Shown here one piece after another: positions 8,111-15,498 of a DNA stretch of 64,000 nucleotides (position 1 is the first letter of the stretch; each line of letters starts with the position of its first letter). A model generated the notes under the pieces. That model was not told where the DNA came from and made no database searches. It saw nothing but the letters and a program-made list of their open reading frames with translations. This DNA is from Ardenticatenaceae bacterium (GTDB lineage Bacteria; Chloroflexota; Anaerolineae; Promineifilales; Promineifilaceae). The position numbers and the translations under genes are program-made. Location of the stretch: contig JACKCB010000005.1 of NCBI GenBank assembly GCA_020634235.1, positions 1 to 64,000 on the forward strand. The letters run 5' to 3'.

Positions 8111-8400
8111 ACAAAACTGCCGGGCAGAGTAAGTGGCCAGAAAGCTGACAGAGAAGACGGGGCACCCGGCCGGGTGTTGAAAGCCCCCACAGCCCTCCCC
8201 ACCGAACGTCCCCCGGTAAAGTGGCCGCAGAAACAGCGTCACCCAACAACGTTGGAGTAGATCGGCCCGGGTAAGCCCGTTACAGCGCAGCCCCGATGTT
8301 GGTCGGGGGCAGAGTGCGCCAGGCAGCCAGCGCTGCCGGCGAACCGAGGTGGTACCGCGGAAGCAACCCTTTCGTCCTCAACAGGATGAAAGGGTTTTTT
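8111..8400 (+). promoter_or_regulatory. T-box riboswitch leader with terminator, upstream of valS
   Basis: The conserved T-box core CGAGGTGGTACCGCGG lies at 8345-8360. The UGGU within it can pair with the ACCA end of an uncharged tRNA with discriminator A, as expected for tRNA-Val. It is followed by a terminator with arms from 8365 (AACCCTTTCGTCCT, then AGGATGAAAGGGTT) and a T-run to 8400. Uncharged tRNA-Val should stabilise the antiterminator and switch valS on. The upstream stem I region is GC-rich and includes one extended palindrome (8163-8176). The specifier codon could not be assigned without folding. Confidence 0.9.
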
Positions 8401-8461
8401 GTTTCCGGGTACCGGCAAAAGGCGATCAACAGCCCCAATGGAATACACAACGGAGGACAAA

Positions 8462-10930
8462 ATGGCCCTCGCCAAACGATACAACCCACAAACCCAAGAA
8501 CCCATGCTGCAAGCCTGGTGGGCCGAAACCGGCGCGTACGCATTTAACCCGGCCGGGACCCAGCCCATCTTCAGCATCGACACCCCACCCCCCACCGTTT
8601 CCGGTCACCTGCACCTCGGTCACGTCTACTCCTACAGCCAGACCGACTTCATCGCCCGCTACCGGCGCATGCAAGGCGACAACGTCTTCTACCCCATGGG
8701 CTACGACGATAACGGCCTGCCCACCGAGCGGCTGGTAGAAAAACAGGAAGGCGTGCGCGCCAGCGACATCGGCCGCGCCGCCTTCGCCGCCCGCTGCCTG
8801 GCCGTTGGGGCAAAGGCCGAAAAAGCGTACGAAACGTTGTGGCAGCGATTGGGCCTGTCCATCGACTGGCGCTACAGCTACCGCACCATCGGTCCCCTGG
8901 CGCAGCGTACCGCCCAATGGTCCTTCCTCGACCTCCACCGCCGGGGGCTGGCCTACCGGCAGCAGGCACCGGCCATCTGGTGCCCCGAATGCCAGACCGC
9001 CATCGCCCAGGCAGAAGTAGACGATCTGCTTCGCGGCAGCACCTTCTACACCCTGGCCTTTACCCTGCCCGATGGTGAACTGCTGCCCATTGCCACCACC
9101 CGGCCGGAGCTGCTGCCCGCCTGCGTGGCCATCTTCATCCATCCCCAAGACCCGCGCGCCGCCCGCCTGGTAGGGCAGCAAGCCACCGTACCCCTCTTCG
9201 GCCAGTCCGTGCCCATCCTGGCCGACCGCGCCGCCGACCCCCAAAAAGGCACCGGCATCGTCATGTGCTGCACCTTTGGCGACACCGCCGACGTCGCCTG
9301 GTGGTACAGCCACAAACTGCCCCTGGTGGAAGCCATTGGTCGCGATGGGCGAATGCTGCCCCCGGCCGGGGCCTACGCCAACCTGCCCCTGGCCACCGCT
9401 CGCCAGCAGATCGTGGCCCAACTGGCCCAACAAAACCTGCTGCTCAACCAGCAACCCATCGAACAAACCGTGCGCATCCACGAACGCTGCGACACCCCCG
9501 TCGAGTACATCGTCACCCCGCAGTGGTTCATCCGCGTACTCGACTTCAAGCCGCAGTTGCTGGCCGCCGGCGAACAGATCACCTGGCATCCCGCACCAAT
9601 GAAAGCACGCTACCGCCAATGGGTAGAAAACCTGGGCTGGGATTGGTGCATCTCCCGCCAGCGCCATTTTGGCGTGCCCTTCCCCGTCTGGTACTGCACC
9701 GCCTGCGGCGAAACGATCCCGGCCAGCACAGCCGACCTGCCCCTCGACCCCGCCACAACCCGGCCGGGGCACCCCTGCCCCGCCTGCGGTGGCACCCACT
9801 TCACCCCCGAACAAGACGTGATGGACACCTGGGCCACCTCATCGCTAACCCCGCAGATCGCCGGCCAATGGCTCAGCAACCAGTCACTATACGAATCACT
9901 CACCCCCTTTGCACTACGCTCCCAGGCCCACGAAATCATTCGCACCTGGGCCTTCTACACCATCGTGAAAAGCCACCACCACTTCGGCCGCATCCCCTGG
10001 CAGCAAGTCACCATCTCCGGCTGGGCGCTGGCCCCGGAAGGCAGCGGCAAAATCAGCAAGAGCCGTGGCGGTGGTCCGGCCACGCCCCAGGCAATGATCG
10101 ACCGCTACTCCGCCGATGCCGTGCGTTATTGGGCCGCCAGCAGCGGCCTGGGCAAAGACGCCATCATCGATGAGCAGAAGATTCAGGCCGGCCAACGGCT
10201 GGTTACCAAGCTGTGGCATGTGGCCCGCTTCGCCAGCCGTTTCCTCACGCCCGACATGCCCCCGGCCGGGTCCCCTGCCCCCACCCTCACCCTGGCCGAC
10301 CGCTGGATTCTGGCCCGCACCCAGCAGGCAATTGAGCGCACCACCACCCTGCTGGAACAGCACGAATACGCCACGGCCAGGAGCGAGCTGGAAGCCTTCT
10401 TCTGGCACGACCTGGCCGACAATTACCTGGAGATGGCCAAGAAACGGCTGTACGATGGCCCCCCGGCCGGGGCCGGAGCCATCTTCGCCCTGCGCCACGC
10501 CCTGCTGGCCACGCTGCAGCTCTTCGCCCCCATCCTGCCCTACATCACCGAGGCCATCTACCAGGGCTTGTTCATCCCGGCCGGGGCCTCACCCACCTCC
10601 ATCCATCGCCGCCGCTGGCCCCAGGCCACCACAATCCCCCTGACCCACGAAATGCGCGCAGAGGCGATCCCGGCCGGGGAGACACTGGTCAGCATCGCCA
10701 CCACCGTGCGCCGCTACAAGAGCGAAGCAAACCTCTCCCTGGGTGCCGAACTGGCCCACCTGCACCTGGCCACCCCTGACGACGACCTGGCCAACACCCT
10801 GCAGCAGGCCACCGCCGACATCATCAGCATCACCCGCGCCCGGCAGGTAACGGTCGCCAGCCATCTGCCTGAGGGCCTGGTCCCCCTGCCCACCGACAGC
10901 GACCTGCACATTGCCATCCAACCAGCGTGA
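8462..10930 (+). CDS. valS: Valine--tRNA ligase
   Basis: The protein has 822 residues. It attaches valine to tRNA-Val in the cytoplasm. The class I signatures are present: HLHLGH (residues 49-54, the HIGH motif) and KISKS (530-534, the KMSKS motif, with SGSGKISKSRGG context). Two zinc-ribbon-like Cys pairs are visible (WCPECQ; later CTACGE with CPACGG), and VMDTWATSSLTP is the usual stretch before KMSKS. The length and zinc motifs resemble the archaeal-type ValS found in some bacteria; the long C-terminal coiled coil of E. coli ValS is not seen. ATG 8462 is preceded by GGAGGA. Seven CCCGGCCGGG copies lie inside the gene, giving PAG or RPG tripeptides. It is controlled by the T-box leader upstream. 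Confidence 0.97.
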   Translation: MALAKRYNPQTQEPMLQAWWAETGAYAFNPAGTQPIFSIDTPPPTVSGHLHLGHVYSYSQTDFIARYRRMQGDNVFYPMGYDDNGLPTERLVEKQEGVRASDIGRAAFAARCLAVGAKAEKAYETLWQRLGLSIDWRYSYRTIGPLAQRTAQWSFLDLHRRGLAYRQQAPAIWCPECQTAIAQAEVDDLLRGSTFYTLAFTLPDGELLPIATTRPELLPACVAIFIHPQDPRAARLVGQQATVPLFGQSVPILADRAADPQKGTGIVMCCTFGDTADVAWWYSHKLPLVEAIGRDGRMLPPAGAYANLPLATARQQIVAQLAQQNLLLNQQPIEQTVRIHERCDTPVEYIVTPQWFIRVLDFKPQLLAAGEQITWHPAPMKARYRQWVENLGWDWCISRQRHFGVPFPVWYCTACGETIPASTADLPLDPATTRPGHPCPACGGTHFTPEQDVMDTWATSSLTPQIAGQWLSNQSLYESLTPFALRSQAHEIIRTWAFYTIVKSHHHFGRIPWQQVTISGWALAPEGSGKISKSRGGGPATPQAMIDRYSADAVRYWAASSGLGKDAIIDEQKIQAGQRLVTKLWHVARFASRFLTPDMPPAGSPAPTLTLADRWILARTQQAIERTTTLLEQHEYATARSELEAFFWHDLADNYLEMAKKRLYDGPPAGAGAIFALRHALLATLQLFAPILPYITEAIYQGLFIPAGASPTSIHRRRWPQATTIPLTHEMRAEAIPAGETLVSIATTVRRYKSEANLSLGAELAHLHLATPDDDLANTLQQATADIISITRARQVTVASHLPEGLVPLPTDSDLHIAIQPA

Positions 10931-10976
10931 GGGCCTGGCTCCTTGCGCCCCTCGTTCGCGGCGGCCACACAGCCCG

Positions 10977-11669
10977 CTAGATAAAGGTCGCAATCTCCGC
11001 CAATGGCTTCTTGCTGATGAGCGGCACCTGAGCCTCCCCGGCCGGGTAGCCCACCACCAGCAGCAAAAAGGGGCGTTCATGCCCCGGCCGGGCCAGAATC
11101 TGGTTCAGGAAATTCATCGGGCTGGGCGTGTGCGTCAGCGACGCCAGCCCGGCGTGGTGCAGCGCGGCAATGAGAAAGCCGGTGGCAATGCCCACCGACT
11201 CCTGAACGTAATAATGCCTAACCTTGCGCCCGTCCGGCAGCAAATCATAACTGCGGGCAAAGATGGCAATCAGGTACGGGGCGGACTCCAGAAAGGGCTT
11301 GTTGGGGTCGGTGCCCAGGGGGGCCAGCGCTTCCAGCCACGCTTGCGGCGCGCGCCGCTCATAAAATTCCCGCTCCTCCGCCTCGGCCGCCAGCCGGATC
11401 TCCCGCTTCACCGCCGGATCGCCGACCACCACAAAATGCCACGGCTGCAAATTCGCCCCATTGGGTGCTGTCCCCGCCGCGCGCAGGCAATCCTCAATCA
11501 CCGCCAGGGGCACCGGCCGGGGCGAAAAATCGCGTACCGTCCGCCGCCGCCGGATATCGGCATAAAACGCCGCCGCCCGCTGCGCCATCTCCTCCGGCGA
11601 ATACTCATGATAATCAGGCAGGGGAATGAAGGTCGGCGTTGTCGTAGGCGTTGTCATAGGCGTTGTCAT
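10977..11669 (-). CDS. Nitroreductase family protein (iodotyrosine deiodinase/BluB-like)
   Basis: This 230-residue FMN-dependent oxidoreductase has the opening helix motif [15 protein letters not shown] for FMN phosphate binding and [16 protein letters not shown], typical of the nitroreductase fold. Late motifs are [30 protein letters not shown] and [10 protein letters not shown]. The [12 protein letters not shown] segment resembles the deiodinase/BluB-like branch. The substrate is unknown. The first codons are three 12-bp repeats encoding Met/Thr-Thr-Thr-Pro, an unusual variable N-terminus. It is the last gene of the minus-strand series and ends convergent with valS. Confidence 0.85.
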   Translation of the reverse strand: MTTPMTTPTTTPTFIPLPDYHEYSPEEMAQRAAAFYADIRRRRTVRDFSPRPVPLAVIEDCLRAAGTAPNGANLQPWHFVVVGDPAVKREIRLAAEAEEREFYERRAPQAWLEALAPLGTDPNKPFLESAPYLIAIFARSYDLLPDGRKVRHYYVQESVGIATGFLIAALHHAGLASLTHTPSPMNFLNQILARPGHERPFLLLVVGYPAGEAQVPLISKKPLAEIATFI

Positions 11670-11672
11670 AGG
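11640..11672 (-). repeat. 12-bp tandem repeat at the start of the nitroreductase gene
   Basis: The 12-base unit read as ATGACAACGCCT on the minus strand is repeated nearly three times at the very start of the coding region. Slippage would add or remove four residues and could move the start codon, since each full copy carries an ATG. Confidence 0.7.
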
Positions 11673-11730
11673 CGTGTTCCATCATTGTCTATTACCGTCA
11701 ACTGCTACGTGTACACACTCCCCCACCCCT

Positions 11731-12027
11731 TCAGCCCTCCTCCCCCTCTTCCTTCACCCGCAGATGAGCCGGCAGCCCCTGCTGCCAATCCTGCTGTTGG
11801 CGACGCAGTTCACGGCGCAGGGCATCGCGCCGCCGGCGAATGCGCCGCCATTCCCACCAGGTATAGGCCAGGGCCACAGTCAGCCCAACCAGGTAGAGCA
11901 AAGGATAGAGCGCCGCCGGCAGCCGGCTGGCCAGCAGGCCAAAAGCCAGCAAAATGAGGGCCAGGACCAGGAACAGCCGCAAGGTAAACGGCCAACGGGC
12001 AAACCAGCGGCGCGGCGTCGGCTCCAT
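11731..12027 (-). CDS. Small two-helix membrane protein
   Basis: The protein has 98 residues. It opens MEPTPRRWFARWPF, then two hydrophobic helices (about 14-32 and 36-54) separated by a short turn, then a strongly basic helical tail rich in Arg/Gln (EWRRIRRRRDALRREL...), likely cytoplasmic. It starts one base after the stop of the pseudo-receiver gene, so the two are very probably co-translated. No family was recognised. A frame extending upstream would overlap the preceding gene and was not used. Confidence 0.65.
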   Translation of the reverse strand: MEPTPRRWFARWPFTLRLFLVLALILLAFGLLASRLPAALYPLLYLVGLTVALAYTWWEWRRIRRRRDALRRELRRQQQDWQQGLPAHLRVKEEGEEG

Positions 12028-12028
12028 G

Positions 12029-13240
12029 CTACCCCCCGCTCCCGGTCTGGCCTTCCAGGAATAGGGCCAGTTCCTGCGGCGTGAAGGGCTGGCTGCTGGG
12101 CGAGGCGAAGTAACCAACCGTCCACAACCGGGTTTGCACGCCAAATTGCTGCTGGATTTCCGCCTCCGAGCCGCGCTTGAAACGGTGTGCCACCCAGGCG
12201 CTATCCCGGCCGGGCGGGCAGGTCAGCACCAGGTGGACATAGTCGGGCTGCACATCCTCAAAGTTCACCACGCAGGCGCTGGCATCGGCAATGCGCTCCA
12301 GCGCCCGGCGCAGAGGAATCAGCAGCACCCCCGGCAGCGGCTGCTCGGCCCGCCAGACAATGGCCATGGCATTCAATTCCTGGTTGGGTGCGTCGGCGCG
12401 CTGCGGTGGCACGGGCTGCGCCCCGGCCGGGGCATCCGCCTGCACCCCCAACATTTCCGCCAACTCCCTGGCCACCCGGTCCGCGCGCTGGCGCAGCGGC
12501 GTCACCGGCATATTGGGCAAGGCCACCAGCGTCAACCAGTAATCTGCCTGCACCGACCGGGTATACAACAGCAGCTCACTCACCCGGCCGGGCAGCCGGG
12601 CAAACTGAATCTGCGCCTCCGGTGCCGGTCCCGGCCGGGACCGCATCACCCAACCGGCAATTTCGCTGGCTTGCTGCTCACTCAACGTGCCCGAGTGGGC
12701 CAGCGACACCTGCCCGTGCAGCAGCACAATCGACAGCAGTTGCTCATGCCGGGTGGCGCGCTGCAGCAGGGCCGTCAGCGCGGCCATGTCCGGCGCCGCC
12801 GGCTGGGGAGCCACCGCGGCCGGCACCTCATCCCGGCCGGGCACTCCTGCCGCGGCCGGCTTCTGCAGCAAATCCAACACCAACAGCGGCTCGGCCAAAA
12901 GCTGCGTCTTAGGCACAAACCGCTGTACCGCCAGCGCCGCCGTCTCCGGTTCGGCCAGCATCTCCGCCACCGCTTTCTCCCCCGCCGCGTCGGCCGCGCC
13001 GGCCGCGTCTACCGTCACCACCACCCGCAAATCAGGCTGCAAGCTGCGCAGCGAGCGCACCACCGAAGCGTAGTTCAGGTAGGGCACAAACACCAGGTCG
13101 TGCGGCTGCTGGGCAATGACCAGGCATGCCTCGCGCATCATCGGCGTAGACGAGACAGAGAAATCACCAGCCGCTCCCAGCGCAGCAAAAAGCTGGCTGG
13201 CAAACTGCGCGTCACTGTCCAGGATAAGAATTCGCTTCAT
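12029..13240 (-). CDS. Pseudo-receiver / roadblock-like / inactive Y1-transposase-like fusion protein
   Basis: The protein has 403 residues in three parts. Residues 1-125 look like a response-regulator receiver (MKRILILDSD), but where the phosphorylated Asp is expected (PHDLVFVPY) there is Pro, so phosphorylation is unlikely. Residues ~150-262 have a roadblock/LC7 pattern (SIVLLHGQVSLAHSG, then LLLYTRSV and LTLVALPNMPVTPLR). Residues ~286-398 align with the Y1 (IS200-like) transposase encoded at 2285-2800: AIVWRAEQ, PDYVHLVLTCPP for DHIHLVASIPP, HRFKRGS, LWTVGYF and LFLEGQ. The first HUH histidine is Tyr, and the catalytic Tyr position near LALFLEGQ is lost, so nuclease activity is unlikely. 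It may have become a nucleic-acid or protein-binding regulator. It lies between miaB and a small membrane protein. Confidence 0.75.
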   Translation of the reverse strand: MKRILILDSDAQFASQLFAALGAAGDFSVSSTPMMREACLVIAQQPHDLVFVPYLNYASVVRSLRSLQPDLRVVVTVDAAGAADAAGEKAVAEMLAEPETAALAVQRFVPKTQLLAEPLLVLDLLQKPAAAGVPGRDEVPAAVAPQPAAPDMAALTALLQRATRHEQLLSIVLLHGQVSLAHSGTLSEQQASEIAGWVMRSRPGPAPEAQIQFARLPGRVSELLLYTRSVQADYWLTLVALPNMPVTPLRQRADRVARELAEMLGVQADAPAGAQPVPPQRADAPNQELNAMAIVWRAEQPLPGVLLIPLRRALERIADASACVVNFEDVQPDYVHLVLTCPPGRDSAWVAHRFKRGSEAEIQQQFGVQTRLWTVGYFASPSSQPFTPQELALFLEGQTGSGG

Positions 13241-13254
13241 GAGGAAAAGAAAAA

Positions 13255-14643
13255 CTACAACAGCGGCAGCGGAATGGCCTCCACCCCGGCCGGGGCAGCC
13301 CGGCGTGGCCGCGCCGGATTATCCACACTCTCGCCCGACATGCTCCACGGCCCGGTGTAGGTAATGCGCACATCCACCAACCGGCCGCGCAAATCCCGCG
13401 GATCGTCAAAGAAGACCAGCTTACCCAGTGGGCTGCGTCCCCGCCAGCGCCCTTTGCTCGTTTCTTCCACCAACACCTGCACTGTCTGCCCCAGGTAGCG
13501 TCGCATCTTCTCCGTCAGCAGCCCCTTCTGCAGCGCTTCAATCTGGTGGAAACGCCGCCGCTTCTCTTCGTCCGGGACATCGTCGGCCAGGCGCCGGGCG
13601 CTCACCGTCCCCGGCCGGGGACTGTAGCGCGCCAGGTGAATCTTGTCCAGCGCCAGCTCCGCCAGCAAATCATACGTCCGCTGGAACTGCGCCTCCCTCT
13701 CACCCGGAAAACCCACAATGATGTCGCAATGAATGGCCACCTCCGGAATTATCGCCCGAATATGGTGCACCAACTCGCGGTACTGCTGCGCCGTGTAGCC
13801 GCGCTTCATCCTGGCCAGCACCTCATCATCCCCCGCCTGCACCGGCACCTCGATCTGGGGCATCACCTTGGGCAGCTCGGCCACCGTGTGCAAAATCCGG
13901 TCGGTCATATAGTTGGGATGGCTGGTGAGAAAGCGAATACGCTCCAGGCCATCCACGCCATGCACCGCCCGCAGCAGGTCGGCCAGGTCCGGCCCATCGG
14001 GTACATCATAGCCGTAACGGTCTACAATCTGCCCCAGCAGCACCACCTCTTTCACCCCCTGGGCAACCAGCGAACGCACTTCCGCCACAATGCTCCCCAC
14101 CGGCCGGCTGCGCTCAATACCCCGGCGCTGCGGTATAATGCAAAAGGTACAGGCATGGGAACAGCCGTAGACCACAGCGACCGGAGCAGAGACCATCTGC
14201 CCGCGCTGGTCCACCGGCAAAATGACTTCGCCATCCTGCACGGCATGCCGCGCTTCGGTCGCCAGCGCCTCCAGCGCCTGGTCCTCGCCCAGCTTCAGAT
14301 GGGCCACCAGCGGCGCGCCATCAGTCGATGGCTCCATAAAAACATCCACAAAGGGGAAAGCCTTCTCCAACACCTGGTTGCCGCGCACGCCAACCACACA
14401 GCCCATAACCGCCACCGTCATCTCTGGGCGCTGCTCTTTCAGGGGGCGCAGGCTTTGCAATTTGTTATACGCCTTGTCCTCTGACTGCTGGCGCACGGTG
14501 CAGGTTTCCAGCACCACCACATCGGCATCTTCCACCGTAGGGGTTGCTTCGTAGCCATGCTTCTCCAGTTGGGTGGCCACCCGCCGTGCGTCGGCGTAGT
14601 TCATCTGGCAGCCGGTAATCCAGAAATGGTATTTTTTGCTCAT
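13255..14643 (-). CDS. miaB: tRNA-2-methylthio-N6-dimethylallyladenosine synthase
   Basis: This 462-residue radical-SAM methylthiotransferase modifies A37 of tRNAs reading UNN codons. The N-terminal UPF0004 domain has Cys12, Cys48 and Cys82 for the second iron-sulfur cluster. The radical-SAM cluster motif is CSHACTFC (Cys161, 165, 168). A TRAM-like tail follows (QTVQVLVEETSKGRWRGRSPLGKLVFF). The motif order and length are those of MiaB rather than RimO. It lies 14 bases upstream of the pseudo-receiver gene on the same strand. The last residues after the TRAM domain are family-atypical and include a PAG from a palindrome copy. Confidence 0.93.
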   Translation of the reverse strand: MSKKYHFWITGCQMNYADARRVATQLEKHGYEATPTVEDADVVVLETCTVRQQSEDKAYNKLQSLRPLKEQRPEMTVAVMGCVVGVRGNQVLEKAFPFVDVFMEPSTDGAPLVAHLKLGEDQALEALATEARHAVQDGEVILPVDQRGQMVSAPVAVVYGCSHACTFCIIPQRRGIERSRPVGSIVAEVRSLVAQGVKEVVLLGQIVDRYGYDVPDGPDLADLLRAVHGVDGLERIRFLTSHPNYMTDRILHTVAELPKVMPQIEVPVQAGDDEVLARMKRGYTAQQYRELVHHIRAIIPEVAIHCDIIVGFPGEREAQFQRTYDLLAELALDKIHLARYSPRPGTVSARRLADDVPDEEKRRRFHQIEALQKGLLTEKMRRYLGQTVQVLVEETSKGRWRGRSPLGKLVFFDDPRDLRGRLVDVRITYTGPWSMSGESVDNPARPRRAAPAGVEAIPLPLL

Positions 14644-14655
14644 GGGTTATGCTCG

Positions 14656-15477
14656 TCAGCGCTGCGGCGCATCCACCGGGCGGGCTGGTTTGGTGCCTAC
14701 AAGGAGTGCCTCGGTCAGGAAAAAAGTGATTCTATCGCCGCTAAACTGGGGCGTCAAGAAGTCAACAACCCCGGCCGGGGCCTGGGCCAACATCACCCGC
14801 AGCCGCAGCACGTCCTCAGCGGGCACCTGCATACGCGCCGTCCAGGAGTCAAAATCAAGCGCTTCGCGCAATGTTTCCTCATGCTGCAGCACAAACCCGG
14901 CTTCGTGCAGTTGGTCGCGCCAGGCATACAGGCTGAGACATTGCTGGTGGCTGGGGTCGCGCAGCTTGTCGAAGGCATTCACGTAGCGCCCCACCGCCTG
15001 CGCCGCCTTCTTGCGACCACCGGGGACCACGTTATCCACCACAGCCAGCACGCCCCCCGGCCGGAGCACGCGCGCCGCCTCGGCCACAAACGCCGCCACC
15101 TGCGGGAAATGGTGCGCTCCCAACCGGCAGGTTACCAGGTCAAAGCTATCCGCGGCAAAGGGCAGCGCCTGCGCATCCGCCCCGGCCGGGACCACATTGC
15201 CGATCCCCCGCGCGGCCGCCAGCTCTGCCGTGGTACGCAGCATCGAGAACGTCACGTCACCAGCCACCACCTGGGCCACATACGGCGCAAACAGCAGCGC
15301 CGTGTGCCCCGCGCCGGTAGCCACGTCCAACACCCGCCAATCCGGCTGGGGGGCAGCAGCCTGCAGCAGCCGGGCCAGGCTGGCCCCCTTGGCATGCACC
15401 TGGCTGGTGGCATATGCCGCCGCCGTCCGGCCAAACTGTGTCTGCACTTGATCCAGATTCTCAGTCATGGTTTCCAT
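14656..15477 (-). CDS. Class I SAM-dependent methyltransferase (UbiE/COQ5-like)
   Basis: The protein has 273 residues. SAM-binding motif I is VLDVATGAGHTA (about 49-60); the following acidic residue (VVAGDVTFSMLRTT), DAQALPFAADSFDLVTCRLGAHHF and ARVLRPGGVLAVVD are standard for Methyltransf_11/UbiE-like enzymes. The substrate cannot be told from sequence. An alternative ATG lies three codons later (15468). It is followed 12 bases later by miaB, so both may be on one transcript. Confidence 0.88.
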   Translation of the reverse strand: METMTENLDQVQTQFGRTAAAYATSQVHAKGASLARLLQAAAPQPDWRVLDVATGAGHTALLFAPYVAQVVAGDVTFSMLRTTAELAAARGIGNVVPAGADAQALPFAADSFDLVTCRLGAHHFPQVAAFVAEAARVLRPGGVLAVVDNVVPGGRKKAAQAVGRYVNAFDKLRDPSHQQCLSLYAWRDQLHEAGFVLQHEETLREALDFDSWTARMQVPAEDVLRLRVMLAQAPAGVVDFLTPQFSGDRITFFLTEALLVGTKPARPVDAPQR

Positions 15478-15498
15478 CCCTGGGCGGCCCAGCCACCC

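Noticed and set aside
8426..9814. Long open frame antisense to valS, without stop for over 450 codons
   Set aside because: It mirrors the valS coding frame in a GC-rich gene, has low-complexity Gly/Val-rich protein, no start signal and no family pattern. Similar antisense frames at 12134-13360, 13546-14484, 2885-4099, 49279-50340 and 59117-60340 were rejected for the same reason.
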